Shown here one piece after another: positions 1 through 6,949 of a stretch of 27,742 nt of DNA (position 1 is its first letter; every line of letters starts with the position of its first letter). Under the pieces are notes generated by a model. That model made no database searches. It was not told the DNA's origin and saw nothing but the letters and a program-made list of their open reading frames with translations. This DNA is from Thermoplasmata archaeon (GTDB lineage Archaea; Thermoplasmatota; Thermoplasmata; Halarchaeoplasmatales; Halarchaeoplasmataceae). The stretch covers positions 1-27,742 of the forward strand of contig JAFDUB010000006.1 in assembly GCA_019594025.1 (NCBI GenBank). The letters are read 5' to 3'. Made by a program: the position numbers and the translations under genes.

Positions 1-167
1 GGGCCGTCGATAACGTCGGGAATACGGCGGAGAAGAGTACGGAATTCACGGTGAGAAGGGGCTTCGTATCGAACTACTGGTGGTTGCTACTCCTAATAGT
101 ACCAGCCGTCGTTCTGGTTCTGCTGTACTACAGAAAGCTCGAACGGGAAAAAGATAAAAATTTTTAA
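1..167 (+). CDS. C-terminal end of a membrane-anchored surface protein (5' partial)
   Basis: The window opens inside a reading frame (codons from base 3) that ends at TAA 165-167. The visible 54 residues begin with an Ig-like strand pattern (AVDNVGNTAE...TEFTV), typical of the last beta-strand of an extracellular beta-sandwich repeat. One hydrophobic helix follows (about WWLLLLIVPAVVLVLLYY), then a short charged tail (RKLEREKDKNF). This is the usual layout of an archaeal surface protein whose large N-terminal part is outside the cell and which is held by a single C-terminal membrane segment. The function of the missing part cannot be judged. The next gene has its own TATA element, so this is probably the end of a transcription unit. 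Confidence 0.7.
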   Translation, partial: AVDNVGNTAEKSTEFTVRRGFVSNYWWLLLLIVPAVVLVLLYYRKLEREKDKNF

Positions 168-242
168 TACTTTTAAAGTTGTATATAATGTGACAAAATT
201 ATCTTATATACAGCTAGTTAAATGCTCTATTTTAAGTAAAGC

Positions 243-248
243 TTATAT
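243..248 (+). promoter_or_regulatory. TATA element of pgk
   Basis: TTATAT lies 29-34 bases before the pgk ATG in an AT-rich gap (168-276). There is no Shine-Dalgarno sequence before that ATG. The spacing fits an archaeal promoter giving a leaderless or nearly leaderless mRNA. Inferred from position and sequence only. Confidence 0.5.
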
Positions 249-276
249 CCTGAAGGTGTAATCACCACACGATAAA

Positions 277-1545
277 ATGCCGGGTAAACCATGGGACATC
301 TTCACGCTGGATGATTTTAATCTCAAAGGCCGAACCGTACTGGTCAGGGTGGATATTAATTCGCCTTTGGATCCAAAGTCGGGTAGGATACTGGATGACT
401 ATAGGATCAGAAGTCACCTTTCTACTATTCGGGATCTGGATAAGTCCAAGGTTATCATCCTCGCGCATCAGAGCAGACCGGGTAAGATAGATTATACCTC
501 CTTGAGCTCACATGCACTAAGAATGAGTCAACTTTTAGGTAAAAGAGTGGAGTACGTCGACGGTCTTTTCGACAGTCACGTGAGGCAGAGGGTTAGGTCT
601 CTCGGACCGGGTGAGAAGATACTGCTGGAAAACACTCGTTTCTACGCGGAAGAGATAGTTTTGAAGGGTGAGAAGGAGCACTCCAAACATGAAAACACCC
701 ATATCGTTCAACATCTAGCTCCGATGATAGACTTCTTCGTTCACGACGCCTTTGCCGCGGCACACCGTGCTCAACCGACTCTAGTGGGTTTTACCGAACT
801 GGTTCCAAACCTGGCCGGTAGGGTGATGCAGAAGGAACTGGAAGATATGGGTAAAGCCTTCCAACCAGACCTTTCTCCTAAGATCGCTCTTCTAGGCGGT
901 GTAAAAGTGGAGGATTCAATAGACGTTGCTAGACACATGCTGGAAGAAGGTTCTATGGACCAAGTTCTTACCATGGGTGTGATCGGCCATGTATTTATGC
1001 TCGCTAAAGGAATCGATCTGGGTGAAGGAAGTGTATCCTTCCTTGAAAACGAGTTTCCAAATTACCAAAAACTCGTAGATCAAGCGTCTTCAATGCTCGA
1101 TAAATGGGGAGACAAAATCAAGGTACCAACAGATGTCGCCGTGGAGGGTAACGGCAGACGTAACGTCGTTTCTTTAACCGGTCTTCCCACGCCCGAACCT
1201 ATTATGGACATAGGTATCGAAACCATCATAGACTACACCAAGCATATTGAGCAGGCCAAGCTTATCCTTGTCAACGGCCCGGCAGGGGCATTTGAATATG
1301 ATAAGTTCTCCATAGGTACTACTGAAATATTCAGAGCCGTGGCACATTCTGACGCGTACACAATTGTCGGCGGTGGACATTCGATCGCTGTGTTAGAAAA
1401 ACTTGATTTATTCAAAAGCATCGATCATATCTCAACCGGTGGAGGCTCGTGTATCAACTTCCTAGCAGGCCGGGCCATGCCGGGGATAGAGGCCCTCGAA
1501 CGTTCGAAACGCATATTCAAGAAAGGTCCCTTCCAGACACCTTGA
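277..1545 (+). CDS. pgk: phosphoglycerate kinase
   Basis: The 422-residue product has the hallmarks of archaeal phosphoglycerate kinase, which interconverts 1,3-bisphosphoglycerate + ADP and 3-phosphoglycerate + ATP in central carbon metabolism in the cytoplasm. Visible family signatures are the N-terminal substrate-binding strand TVLVRVDINSP (residues 20-30), VHDAFAAAHRAQPT (about 155-168), LLGGVKVEDSIDV (about 205), VNGPAGAFEY (about 334) and the C-terminal nucleotide-domain loop GGGHSIAVLEK with the glycine-rich turn STGGGS. The length is normal for archaeal PGKs. The ATG at 277 is about 30 bases from a TATA element and lacks an SD, which fits a leaderless start. tRNA-Thr begins only 9 bases after the stop and may be cotranscribed. 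No defect is seen. Confidence 0.95.
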   Translation: MPGKPWDIFTLDDFNLKGRTVLVRVDINSPLDPKSGRILDDYRIRSHLSTIRDLDKSKVIILAHQSRPGKIDYTSLSSHALRMSQLLGKRVEYVDGLFDSHVRQRVRSLGPGEKILLENTRFYAEEIVLKGEKEHSKHENTHIVQHLAPMIDFFVHDAFAAAHRAQPTLVGFTELVPNLAGRVMQKELEDMGKAFQPDLSPKIALLGGVKVEDSIDVARHMLEEGSMDQVLTMGVIGHVFMLAKGIDLGEGSVSFLENEFPNYQKLVDQASSMLDKWGDKIKVPTDVAVEGNGRRNVVSLTGLPTPEPIMDIGIETIIDYTKHIEQAKLILVNGPAGAFEYDKFSIGTTEIFRAVAHSDAYTIVGGGHSIAVLEKLDLFKSIDHISTGGGSCINFLAGRAMPGIEALERSKRIFKKGPFQTP

Positions 1546-1554
1546 ATTTCAACC

Positions 1555-1627
1555 GCCACCGTAGCTCAGCCGGTGGAGCGATGGTTTCGTAAACCATAGG
1601 TCGGGGGTTCGAATCCCCCCGGTGGCT
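1555..1627 (+). tRNA. tRNA-Thr (anticodon CGU)
   Basis: The 73-base cloverleaf has a 7-bp acceptor stem (GCCACCG / CGGTGGC), a GCTC/GAGC D-stem, an ATGGT/ACCAT anticodon stem with loop TTCGTAA (anticodon CGT, reading ACG), a GGGGG/CCCCC T-stem with loop TTCGAAT, and discriminator T. No CCA is encoded and there is no intron. The gene sits 9 bases after pgk, and no clear promoter of its own is visible in that gap, so it may be processed from a pgk transcript. The next protein gene starts 30 bases further on. Confidence 0.96.
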
Positions 1628-1657
1628 TTCTACACAATTAAAAAGGATGTCGTAAAG

Positions 1658-2095
1658 ATGAAAAAATACGTGTGCTTTCTGGAGCAGGATCACTGGTCTT
1701 CATTGAACTCACTTTGGGCCGTTATTCGTGAACGAGATTTTATTCCTGATTCGATTCTAGTACTCTCTCGTAAAAAGAACTCTGAAAATTTCTCTAGAAA
1801 TGTTCGCAGCTTGATTTCTGCTTATGGCGGGGATGTGAAGTTGGAGGTTGAGCACACGATGCGTCCTTCAACCGCTCGCAAAGCGATATCACGATTCATG
1901 TCTGAAGGCAATTCCGAATCAACTGTTTTAGATATATCTGGGGGTTGTAAAGAATTCGTGGTAGGTGTTTTGATAGATGGGTTCAACGAGAGTTTCGACC
2001 ACGTATTCTACCTATCCTCCGAGATGCCCATTCACTCACCCTATCCTGTACTAGATCATGCAAAGTTTTGTCTAAAAGATCTCTTGGAGGGATGA
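1658..2095 (+). CDS. small CARF-like (Rossmann-type) sensor protein, candidate
   Basis: The 145-residue protein was not recognised as a named family. Its pattern is that of a CARF-type Rossmann domain: an N-terminal beta-strand and helix (MKKYVCFLEQ then SLNSLWAVIRE), a second strand (SILVLS), and the diagnostic-looking turn VLDISGGCKEF at residues 90-100. That turn matches the D-h-[ST]-G-G-x-K ligand-binding motif of CARF domains, which sense cyclic oligoadenylates in type III CRISPR signalling. A last strand (HVFYLSS) and a proline-rich tail follow. The ATG at 1658 is chosen because AAGGA lies about 12 bases before it and an upstream in-frame ATG at 1622 would fall inside tRNA-Thr. The stop is 3 bases from the PIN-domain gene, so the two are almost certainly one transcript. 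No Cas gene or CRISPR array is in the window. Protein-coding status is firm; the CARF assignment is an inference. Confidence 0.6.
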   Translation: MKKYVCFLEQDHWSSLNSLWAVIRERDFIPDSILVLSRKKNSENFSRNVRSLISAYGGDVKLEVEHTMRPSTARKAISRFMSEGNSESTVLDISGGCKEFVVGVLIDGFNESFDHVFYLSSEMPIHSPYPVLDHAKFCLKDLLEG

Positions 2096-2098
2096 TAT

Positions 2099-3175
2099 AT
2101 GGAGTACACGCTTACAAAACCAAACATCATGCTTCTGCTGAACGCAGCAAAGCAGCAAGGCATCGAGCGTCTAACTATCGAGGAACCCCACTTTCACAAC
2201 ACCATCTTAGACATCGAATTTAAAGACGAAAATTACGTGGTTTCTCTTCGGGGTAAAAGTGCATTTGACTACAGATCACAGCTTAAAGAATACTGGGATT
2301 CAAGTGAGATACCTGGATTTTTGGAGTACAAGGATTGTCTTATATCATCTGGGTTGATAAACTTTGAAAACTGGGACGACTTTGTTGAATGGATAGACTA
2401 TCTCTACAGAACAGAAACCGACCCTACGCTTTCCAGCAGATCGATTTTCCTATCCATAGACTCGAACCTAGCTTACTTCCGCCTTATCTCCCGCCGATTC
2501 CCGATAAAGACTAAATCCGGTACAGTAAGAGCGGAGGACTTCGACTTTCTCCTTAGCTCGATAGTTGAAGGGGAAATAGATCATCACATTCGTGACAAAT
2601 ACAACAACACCGATCTAAAGATGATGGGAATGTACACCAAGATAGGCGACATACGCTTCAACTTCCGTAATCGAGGAAAGTTGATGACCAGGAAGGCAAA
2701 ATTCGCTACTCAGGAGTTAACCTACCTTCGAAGTAAACTCAACTCCGCAAGAATCAAAGGAAATCCCTCTAAAACGGATTCTGAAAAGAACGATATACGT
2801 ATAGTCGAGTCTTTGGAAAGGTTCTCGTGGACTAGGAACATAGTTGCCGCCTTGATATCCGCCGATAGAAACATGGGCTCTCATGCCGAGAACTCGGAGA
2901 TACCTTATTTTATACTGGAAATACCGAGTTCCACCGATAGGCGGCAAGAAGTATCATCTCCCGTAATATTGAATCTACTTCACGACCTGGCTTTGACCTT
3001 CGGCGCCATAAAGCTTCCCGAGATACAGGTAACACTGTTTGGCATATGGGGCGGAAAGACCGATGCCGATTACAGAGAGGAAGCGGTCCGTGCGTGGGTT
3101 AATCCCGGCTCGATATTAAAAGACAACATTAAACGAGATATGGATGTTATAGAATCTTTGATCACACCGGATTAG
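2099..3175 (+). CDS. PIN-domain nuclease with N- and C-terminal extensions
   Basis: The 358-residue protein has a central PIN-like ribonuclease fold at about residues 115-275. Evidence is the first-strand acidic motif FLSIDSNLAYFRL (D121), an acidic pair in IVEGEI (E157, E159), a third acidic site in NDIRIVESL (D232), and the closing strand-acid motif AALISADRNM (D256) followed by an A-E-x-x-x-I-P helix. These four sites match the metal-binding carboxylates of PIN nucleases, which cut single-stranded RNA. An N-terminal domain of about 110 residues and a C-terminal domain containing FGIWGGK (314-320) are not recognised. GGAGG and GATGAT precede the ATG. The gene is 3 bases downstream of the CARF-like gene, suggesting a sensor-effector pair. 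Its 3' end overlaps the convergent polymerase gene by 4 bases. The PIN call is fairly secure; target and trigger are unknown. Confidence 0.7.
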   Translation: MEYTLTKPNIMLLLNAAKQQGIERLTIEEPHFHNTILDIEFKDENYVVSLRGKSAFDYRSQLKEYWDSSEIPGFLEYKDCLISSGLINFENWDDFVEWIDYLYRTETDPTLSSRSIFLSIDSNLAYFRLISRRFPIKTKSGTVRAEDFDFLLSSIVEGEIDHHIRDKYNNTDLKMMGMYTKIGDIRFNFRNRGKLMTRKAKFATQELTYLRSKLNSARIKGNPSKTDSEKNDIRIVESLERFSWTRNIVAALISADRNMGSHAENSEIPYFILEIPSSTDRRQEVSSPVILNLLHDLALTFGAIKLPEIQVTLFGIWGGKTDADYREEAVRAWVNPGSILKDNIKRDMDVIESLITPD

Positions 3176-5256
3176 CCTTGTTTCACCCATCTTTCCACAT
3201 CCTCCCGCCACCACCCAAGGGGGGCTGTAACCTCTTCAGCAACTGCAAATAGATATTTTTCATAGAACTTGGTATCGTAAGTTTCTTCTTGATAATGTTC
3301 CGTAGATACCCTTTCTTTGGCTTCTTTCCTACCCTCCCTTTTAACCACGTACTTCACCTTCTGCCCAGGATGTATGTTCACACCTGCATCTTTATAACGT
3401 AGATACGCCGCACTCACATCGCTTAACCCACTTCGGCCCGAGAATTTTTTGGTAAAGACCAGATCATCACGACAAACTTCTCTTCCCCTCAACTTAACGT
3501 GAGCTTCTTTAACCACCTCTAAACACTCCTTCAAACCAACGTCGAAGTCGCCGTCGATCAAACGATCGAGCATCTTTTTCTGCACTTCTTTAAAAAACCG
3601 AGGGGTATCGTGTCTTTTCAAATGCAGTCCCTTTACCTCTAACACATCATCCAGCACTCCGAAGTAGCGGGTGGGAACCCCTACTGTTCTATCACCTTTA
3701 CTGGGGGTGAACACCACCCATCTGTACGTTCCTTCGTGCTCCAGCTCGATACCGGTGGCATGGTTTACCCTCTCCAAAAAGATTGGAATCCCTTCTGTTT
3801 CCCCCTTCAACCACAGCGAATCGACTATCCCGTGGATAACTTCGTAACCCATATCCATCGCAATCTCCGCAGCATCCAGGATGGTTTCACGCCCGTATGC
3901 GGTGATACTCTCGTGGACTTCGATTTTGCTGAACCTAGCCTTCTTATAGCCGGTGTATCCAAAACAGGTTACAAGAAGCCATTTCAGAGCCTTTGCCTTC
4001 CGGGAATAAACGTCGTCTCTTTGGGATAATTCCTTGTATCTTTTTCTTCTTTCAAGCACCGGCTCGATGGTTTGGGGAATAAGCCCCTTTCGAGCTTTGC
4101 ATATACTGTATCCCAGCTCCGGCACGTATCTGTCGTCGCCACAGTTACACCCGATGGTATCCGGAGATATGTTGTATCTAACTATTAGCGACGGGTACAT
4201 ACTGGCAAAATCTACCTTTTCCACACCCTCATGAACTCCAACCTTGGGCACGTAGGTTATTCCTCCCCTGTCCGCCTTCAACAGTTTTTTCAAGGACTTG
4301 AAATCCTCCACCATATTTTTCTTCCAAGGGATAATGTATCCCTTTTCAAGAGCCACTTCTATCTCCATATAATCGACCGCCCTGCCGGGACTGTATCTCG
4401 CCATCTTCTGCGGCGGTATTTTAGCCAGTTTCGATATCTCGAACACTCCCTCCAACCCGCTTTGTGAGTACATGAAAGAGGAGGCGGCGTCTATATGTAT
4501 ACGTCCCTTCAGCATCTGGGGTTTCGGTCGATAGATCACCCTGCCGTAGGATTCATGTGAACTCCCGTCTTTCGGCAGATGTAAGCTGGGTTCCCTACCG
4601 ATATCAAGTTCCATATCTAAAAGTTCTCCACGATAGTACAGATAGGGTATGATGAAGGAGTCTCCGCCGTTGGTGATGATAACGTCTGGATCGTATCTTT
4701 TTAAGCCTCGATGCAGTTCTTCTAGTATCCCCTCCTCATCCCCGGATATTTTTTCATCATCGAATGTCAGATGATCTATGGGAGACCGCATCTCCCGCCT
4801 CCCTATGGTCTTCACGTCTAAATTCAGCACCCGCAGAGCTGGAAAAGATTCGTCGTCAAGATTTTTCCAGCCATCATCCCATTCTACGAACGACATCGGT
4901 GTGATCCCCCTATCAACCATGTATCTGTGGTCAAGAGGTAAGTCGACGTTGTAAAATTCCCTTTTCCCATACCCTTCAAAAAAATCTAGAGCGGACATGT
5001 ATTTTCGGGGGTCCAATGTGCGCCCAGGAGATATCTCTATCACCTCCTTTTCTTGTCCGATACCCGGTGCCACCTTTCGGAGCACCCTTCTCGTATCGAA
5101 CCCTAGGTTTGAAAACAAATCCGGCACGGCCCCTTCGATATAAAAAACAGAGTTGAAATCGTCCTTTACTTTATGGCAGTGTTTACTCGTTCTCAGCCAT
5201 ATCGTCATCTTTTCCCGACGCAGGTCCGGGTAGATGTCCAAGATCCATCCTTTCAT
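3172..5256 (-). CDS. polB2: PolB2-type family B DNA polymerase, proofreading motifs degraded
   Basis: The 694-residue protein is a family B DNA polymerase, shorter than replicative PolB (about 770-800). The palm is recognisable: motif A VDFASMYPSLI (catalytic D349), motif B KWLLVTCFGYTGY (425-437; canonical N-S replaced by V-T) and motif C HGIVDS (D479). Only the second Asp of canonical DTD remains, and this is the catalytic one in the family. The exonuclease domain looks degraded: Exo I reads LDVKT (D147, with K149 where Glu is expected) and Exo II reads NGGDSFIIPYL (I202 where Asp is expected). These changes fit archaeal PolB2, which is linked in Sulfolobales to DNA-damage-induced mutagenesis. 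GGAGG sits 7 bases before the ATG, and the start overlaps the upstream DUF8156-like gene by 74 bases, supporting translational coupling. It ends convergently with the PIN gene. Confidence 0.85.
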   Translation of the reverse strand: MKGWILDIYPDLRREKMTIWLRTSKHCHKVKDDFNSVFYIEGAVPDLFSNLGFDTRRVLRKVAPGIGQEKEVIEISPGRTLDPRKYMSALDFFEGYGKREFYNVDLPLDHRYMVDRGITPMSFVEWDDGWKNLDDESFPALRVLNLDVKTIGRREMRSPIDHLTFDDEKISGDEEGILEELHRGLKRYDPDVIITNGGDSFIIPYLYYRGELLDMELDIGREPSLHLPKDGSSHESYGRVIYRPKPQMLKGRIHIDAASSFMYSQSGLEGVFEISKLAKIPPQKMARYSPGRAVDYMEIEVALEKGYIIPWKKNMVEDFKSLKKLLKADRGGITYVPKVGVHEGVEKVDFASMYPSLIVRYNISPDTIGCNCGDDRYVPELGYSICKARKGLIPQTIEPVLERRKRYKELSQRDDVYSRKAKALKWLLVTCFGYTGYKKARFSKIEVHESITAYGRETILDAAEIAMDMGYEVIHGIVDSLWLKGETEGIPIFLERVNHATGIELEHEGTYRWVVFTPSKGDRTVGVPTRYFGVLDDVLEVKGLHLKRHDTPRFFKEVQKKMLDRLIDGDFDVGLKECLEVVKEAHVKLRGREVCRDDLVFTKKFSGRSGLSDVSAAYLRYKDAGVNIHPGQKVKYVVKREGRKEAKERVSTEHYQEETYDTKFYEKYLFAVAEEVTAPLGWWREDVERWVKQG

Positions 5257-5497
5257 TACAGAGCCTCCTCTCTATACGTTCCAGCATAAGACGATGCTCG
5301 AGTAAAATCGAGAGAATAAGGGTTTCCATAGGGTCTGGGTTAGCTTGATACTGGCCGGCGGTGGTGTGCTTTTTTGCACTTACTATCATCTTATCGAAGG
5401 CCTCCCGCTCCCTCTTTCTTAAACTTCTTCTAAACTTATTCCACTCGGAGATCATCCTGTCGAGCTCTTCCCGATAGGTAGGAACACTTCTACCCAT
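5183..5497 (-). CDS. small helical protein, DUF8156-like, PolB2 partner
   Basis: The 104-residue protein begins MGRSVPTYREELDRMISEWN and continues with strongly helical, charged sequence (KFRRSLRKREREAFDKM), an A-K-K-H-T-T-A-G turn and a P-x-x-T-L-I-L-S-I-L-L-E-H helix, ending in an acidic tail. I recognise the opening M-G-R-x-x-P-T-Y and the D-P-M segment from a small protein found in haloarchaea (DUF8156, from memory). Its biochemical function is unknown. The ATG at 5497 is preferred over an in-frame GTG at 5506 because the family starts at MGR and GGGGTGAT lies just upstream. It overlaps the preceding RecA-like gene by 8 bases and the following polymerase gene by 74, so the three proteins are probably made together and may form a complex. 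The 74-base overlap ending in a good polymerase RBS is unusual. Confidence 0.7.
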   Translation of the reverse strand: MGRSVPTYREELDRMISEWNKFRRSLRKREREAFDKMIVSAKKHTTAGQYQANPDPMETLILSILLEHRLMLERIERRLCNERMDLGHLPGPASGKDDDMAENE

Positions 5498-5936
5498 CTT
5501 TATCACCCCTGATAAGAGTCGAGTAAAGTTCGTGTTCCTCCACCAGCATTTTAAGCTTCTTCATACATCTAGAGCGCAGCCACCTTCCTTCGTCGGGATC
5601 CAGTTCTTCGTCTGAAAAACGCTCATCGATACCTGTAACGCCGAGGTAAGTATATTCATCTCCCAGCAGCTCTTCATCCAATTTCCCGATCAGCTCATAG
5701 AGCTGGTAAGCGGTAAAACCTCTGGCACCGATTATCCTTTCAAGCACGATTTTTTCATCGAACCCGTATATCTTACATATCTTGGCGGCGAGATAGGGAT
5801 TTAACTTAGAACAACCGTCCAGTATGATGGCCTTCTTTTTGGTATCTACCACCGATTTAACAGCTAAGTCCATCATACGGACGTCGGTGGAAAGGACCGT
5901 GAGCTTTCCTTTATGTAGTTCCGTATCCTCTGTCAT
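5490..5936 (-). CDS. RecA/RadA-superfamily-like protein lacking a visible P-loop
   Basis: The 148-residue protein contains a stretch typical of RecA/RadA/KaiC-type ATPases: a strand (KAIILDGCSKLNPYL, 35-49), a helix (AAKICKIYGFDEKIVLERI) and the segment ARGFTAYQLYELIGKL (71-86), which resembles the RadA region 'R-A-F-x-x-x-Q-L'. A later strand (YTYLGVTGIDERF) precedes an acidic helix, as in the Walker B part of the fold. No GxxxxGK[ST] Walker A motif is present; the N-terminus reads LSTDVRMMDLAVKS where it would be expected. It is therefore best described as a shortened RadA-like paralog, perhaps a structural adaptor comparable to bacterial ImuA. It is the first gene of the operon, with a TATA element 24-31 bases before the ATG and no SD. 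The assignment rests on motif resemblance only. Confidence 0.55.
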   Translation of the reverse strand: MTEDTELHKGKLTVLSTDVRMMDLAVKSVVDTKKKAIILDGCSKLNPYLAAKICKIYGFDEKIVLERIIGARGFTAYQLYELIGKLDEELLGDEYTYLGVTGIDERFSDEELDPDEGRWLRSRCMKKLKMLVEEHELYSTLIRGDKDG

Positions 5937-5959
5937 GCATCAAATCAAATCCCTTTTGC

Positions 5960-5967
5960 GTTATAAA
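5960..5967 (-). promoter_or_regulatory. TATA element of the RecA-like/DUF8156/PolB2 operon
   Basis: On the minus strand TTTATAA lies 24-31 bases before the ATG at 5936. The spacing fits a leaderless archaeal transcript. It is the only TATA-like element before this three-gene operon. No obvious palindromic operator overlaps it. Confidence 0.45.
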
Positions 5968-5999
5968 GAGATTCGAGGGGGAGGTGTCCGAAAGTGCTC

Positions 6000-6215
6000 T
6001 TACAATTTAGCCACTGAGACTAAACCGACTACGCATCCTAGGACTACAAGGGCAACGCCGTGCCAAAAATATGGTCTAACGTGCTCACTGATGTCACTGA
6101 TGCCCCAACTCCCTTGGGATCCTTCCTGACCCGCGGGTTCGGTAATCGCTATCAAAACTATCCCCGCTAGTATAATGATTGCCGCGATGACGAGTACAAT
6201 CATTTTAGATTCCAT
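6000..6215 (-). CDS. small two-helix membrane protein
   Basis: The 71-residue protein has two hydrophobic helices (about residues 5-25 and 52-69) joined by a short polar loop rich in Gly, Ser and acidic residues (EPAGQEGSQGSWG). The reading frame extends upstream, but the ATG at 6215 is preferred: a TTAATAT element lies about 25-30 bases before it, and the upstream residues are not membrane-like. I do not recognise the family. It stands between two unrelated transcription units, has its own promoter and is transcribed toward the RecA-like/PolB2 operon. Topology suggests both termini on the same side of the membrane. It could be a small membrane-stress or assembly factor, but nothing in the sequence shows this. 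Confidence 0.5.
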   Translation of the reverse strand: MESKMIVLVIAAIIILAGIVLIAITEPAGQEGSQGSWGISDISEHVRPYFWHGVALVVLGCVVGLVSVAKL

Positions 6216-6409
6216 AAAAACAATAGGAACGTCTAACCATATTAACCTTTCTTTATGGTTTACACATAGTGCGGGTGTATTTGAAATAACAAGTGTTAAA
6301 TAGTACGGCCTGTATGTGTTAACGGTGTTTTTTGTGAACACTGAAGTAGTAATAACCGATTTAACGTCGGAGTATAACCAAAAATTATTCTTTAATTAGC
6401 TGATGTCCT

Positions 6410-6943
6410 ATGGAATACCATTATATCTCGTACCCCAAGGAAGGAGAATCACTTTCTGGTGACGCTGTTTTTGTTCTTCACGAGTCGCAGTACACTCGTT
6501 TTTTGATAATAGATGCATTAGGCGATGGTAAAAATGCGTCACCTGTCATATCCCAGATTGAAAGGAATATCAAAGAGATCCAGGGATTGCCCTTGGTTCA
6601 GACTGTTAACACGATAGATGCTCAGCTAAAAGATACCTGCGGTGCAAATATTGCAGTGGTCGATTTCTATCCTTTAAAAATGCAGTATTGTTGTTTGGGT
6701 GATATGGGTATCAAGAGCAATAGTAAAAGTATAATAAACGTTATCGGCGATCAAAGCGTCAAGACTTTGGAATATGAAACAGATTCAAAGGATGTTTTCA
6801 TCTTACACACAAAGGGCATTTCTGGAGATTTTAGTCTAGAAGAGAATATATTGGAAAAGAGTGCGGATAATTTGGCTAATTTCATAATGGATAAACACCG
6901 TAATAGGATCGACGACAGCACTGTATTGGTTGTAAAGCCTTGA
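6410..6943 (+). CDS. RsbX/SpoIIE-type PP2C-like protein phosphatase
   Basis: The 177-residue protein has the compact architecture of RsbX/SpoIIE-like serine phosphatases (PPM fold). Metal-binding acids appear in the expected order: LSGDAVFVL (D18), FLIIDALGDGKNA (D35 and D39, the D-x-x-G-[HD]-G motif with Asp where His is usual), and near the C-terminus IDDSTVLVV, the D-D-x-T closing motif. Between them ANIAVVDF and CCLGDMG fit core beta-strands. In bacteria such enzymes dephosphorylate anti-anti-sigma (STAS) proteins in partner-switching cascades. Archaea lack sigma factors, so the target here would differ. No kinase or STAS gene is in the window. A TATA-like AGTATAACC lies about 32-40 bases before the ATG. 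Fold assignment is reasonable; activity and partner are inferred. Confidence 0.65.
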   Translation: MEYHYISYPKEGESLSGDAVFVLHESQYTRFLIIDALGDGKNASPVISQIERNIKEIQGLPLVQTVNTIDAQLKDTCGANIAVVDFYPLKMQYCCLGDMGIKSNSKSIINVIGDQSVKTLEYETDSKDVFILHTKGISGDFSLEENILEKSADNLANFIMDKHRNRIDDSTVLVVKP

Positions 6944-6949
6944 GTCTAA

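Noticed and set aside
1622..1657. Upstream in-frame ATG for the CARF-like gene
   Set aside because: It lies inside the tRNA-Thr acceptor stem; the ATG at 1658 has a suitable SD-like sequence.
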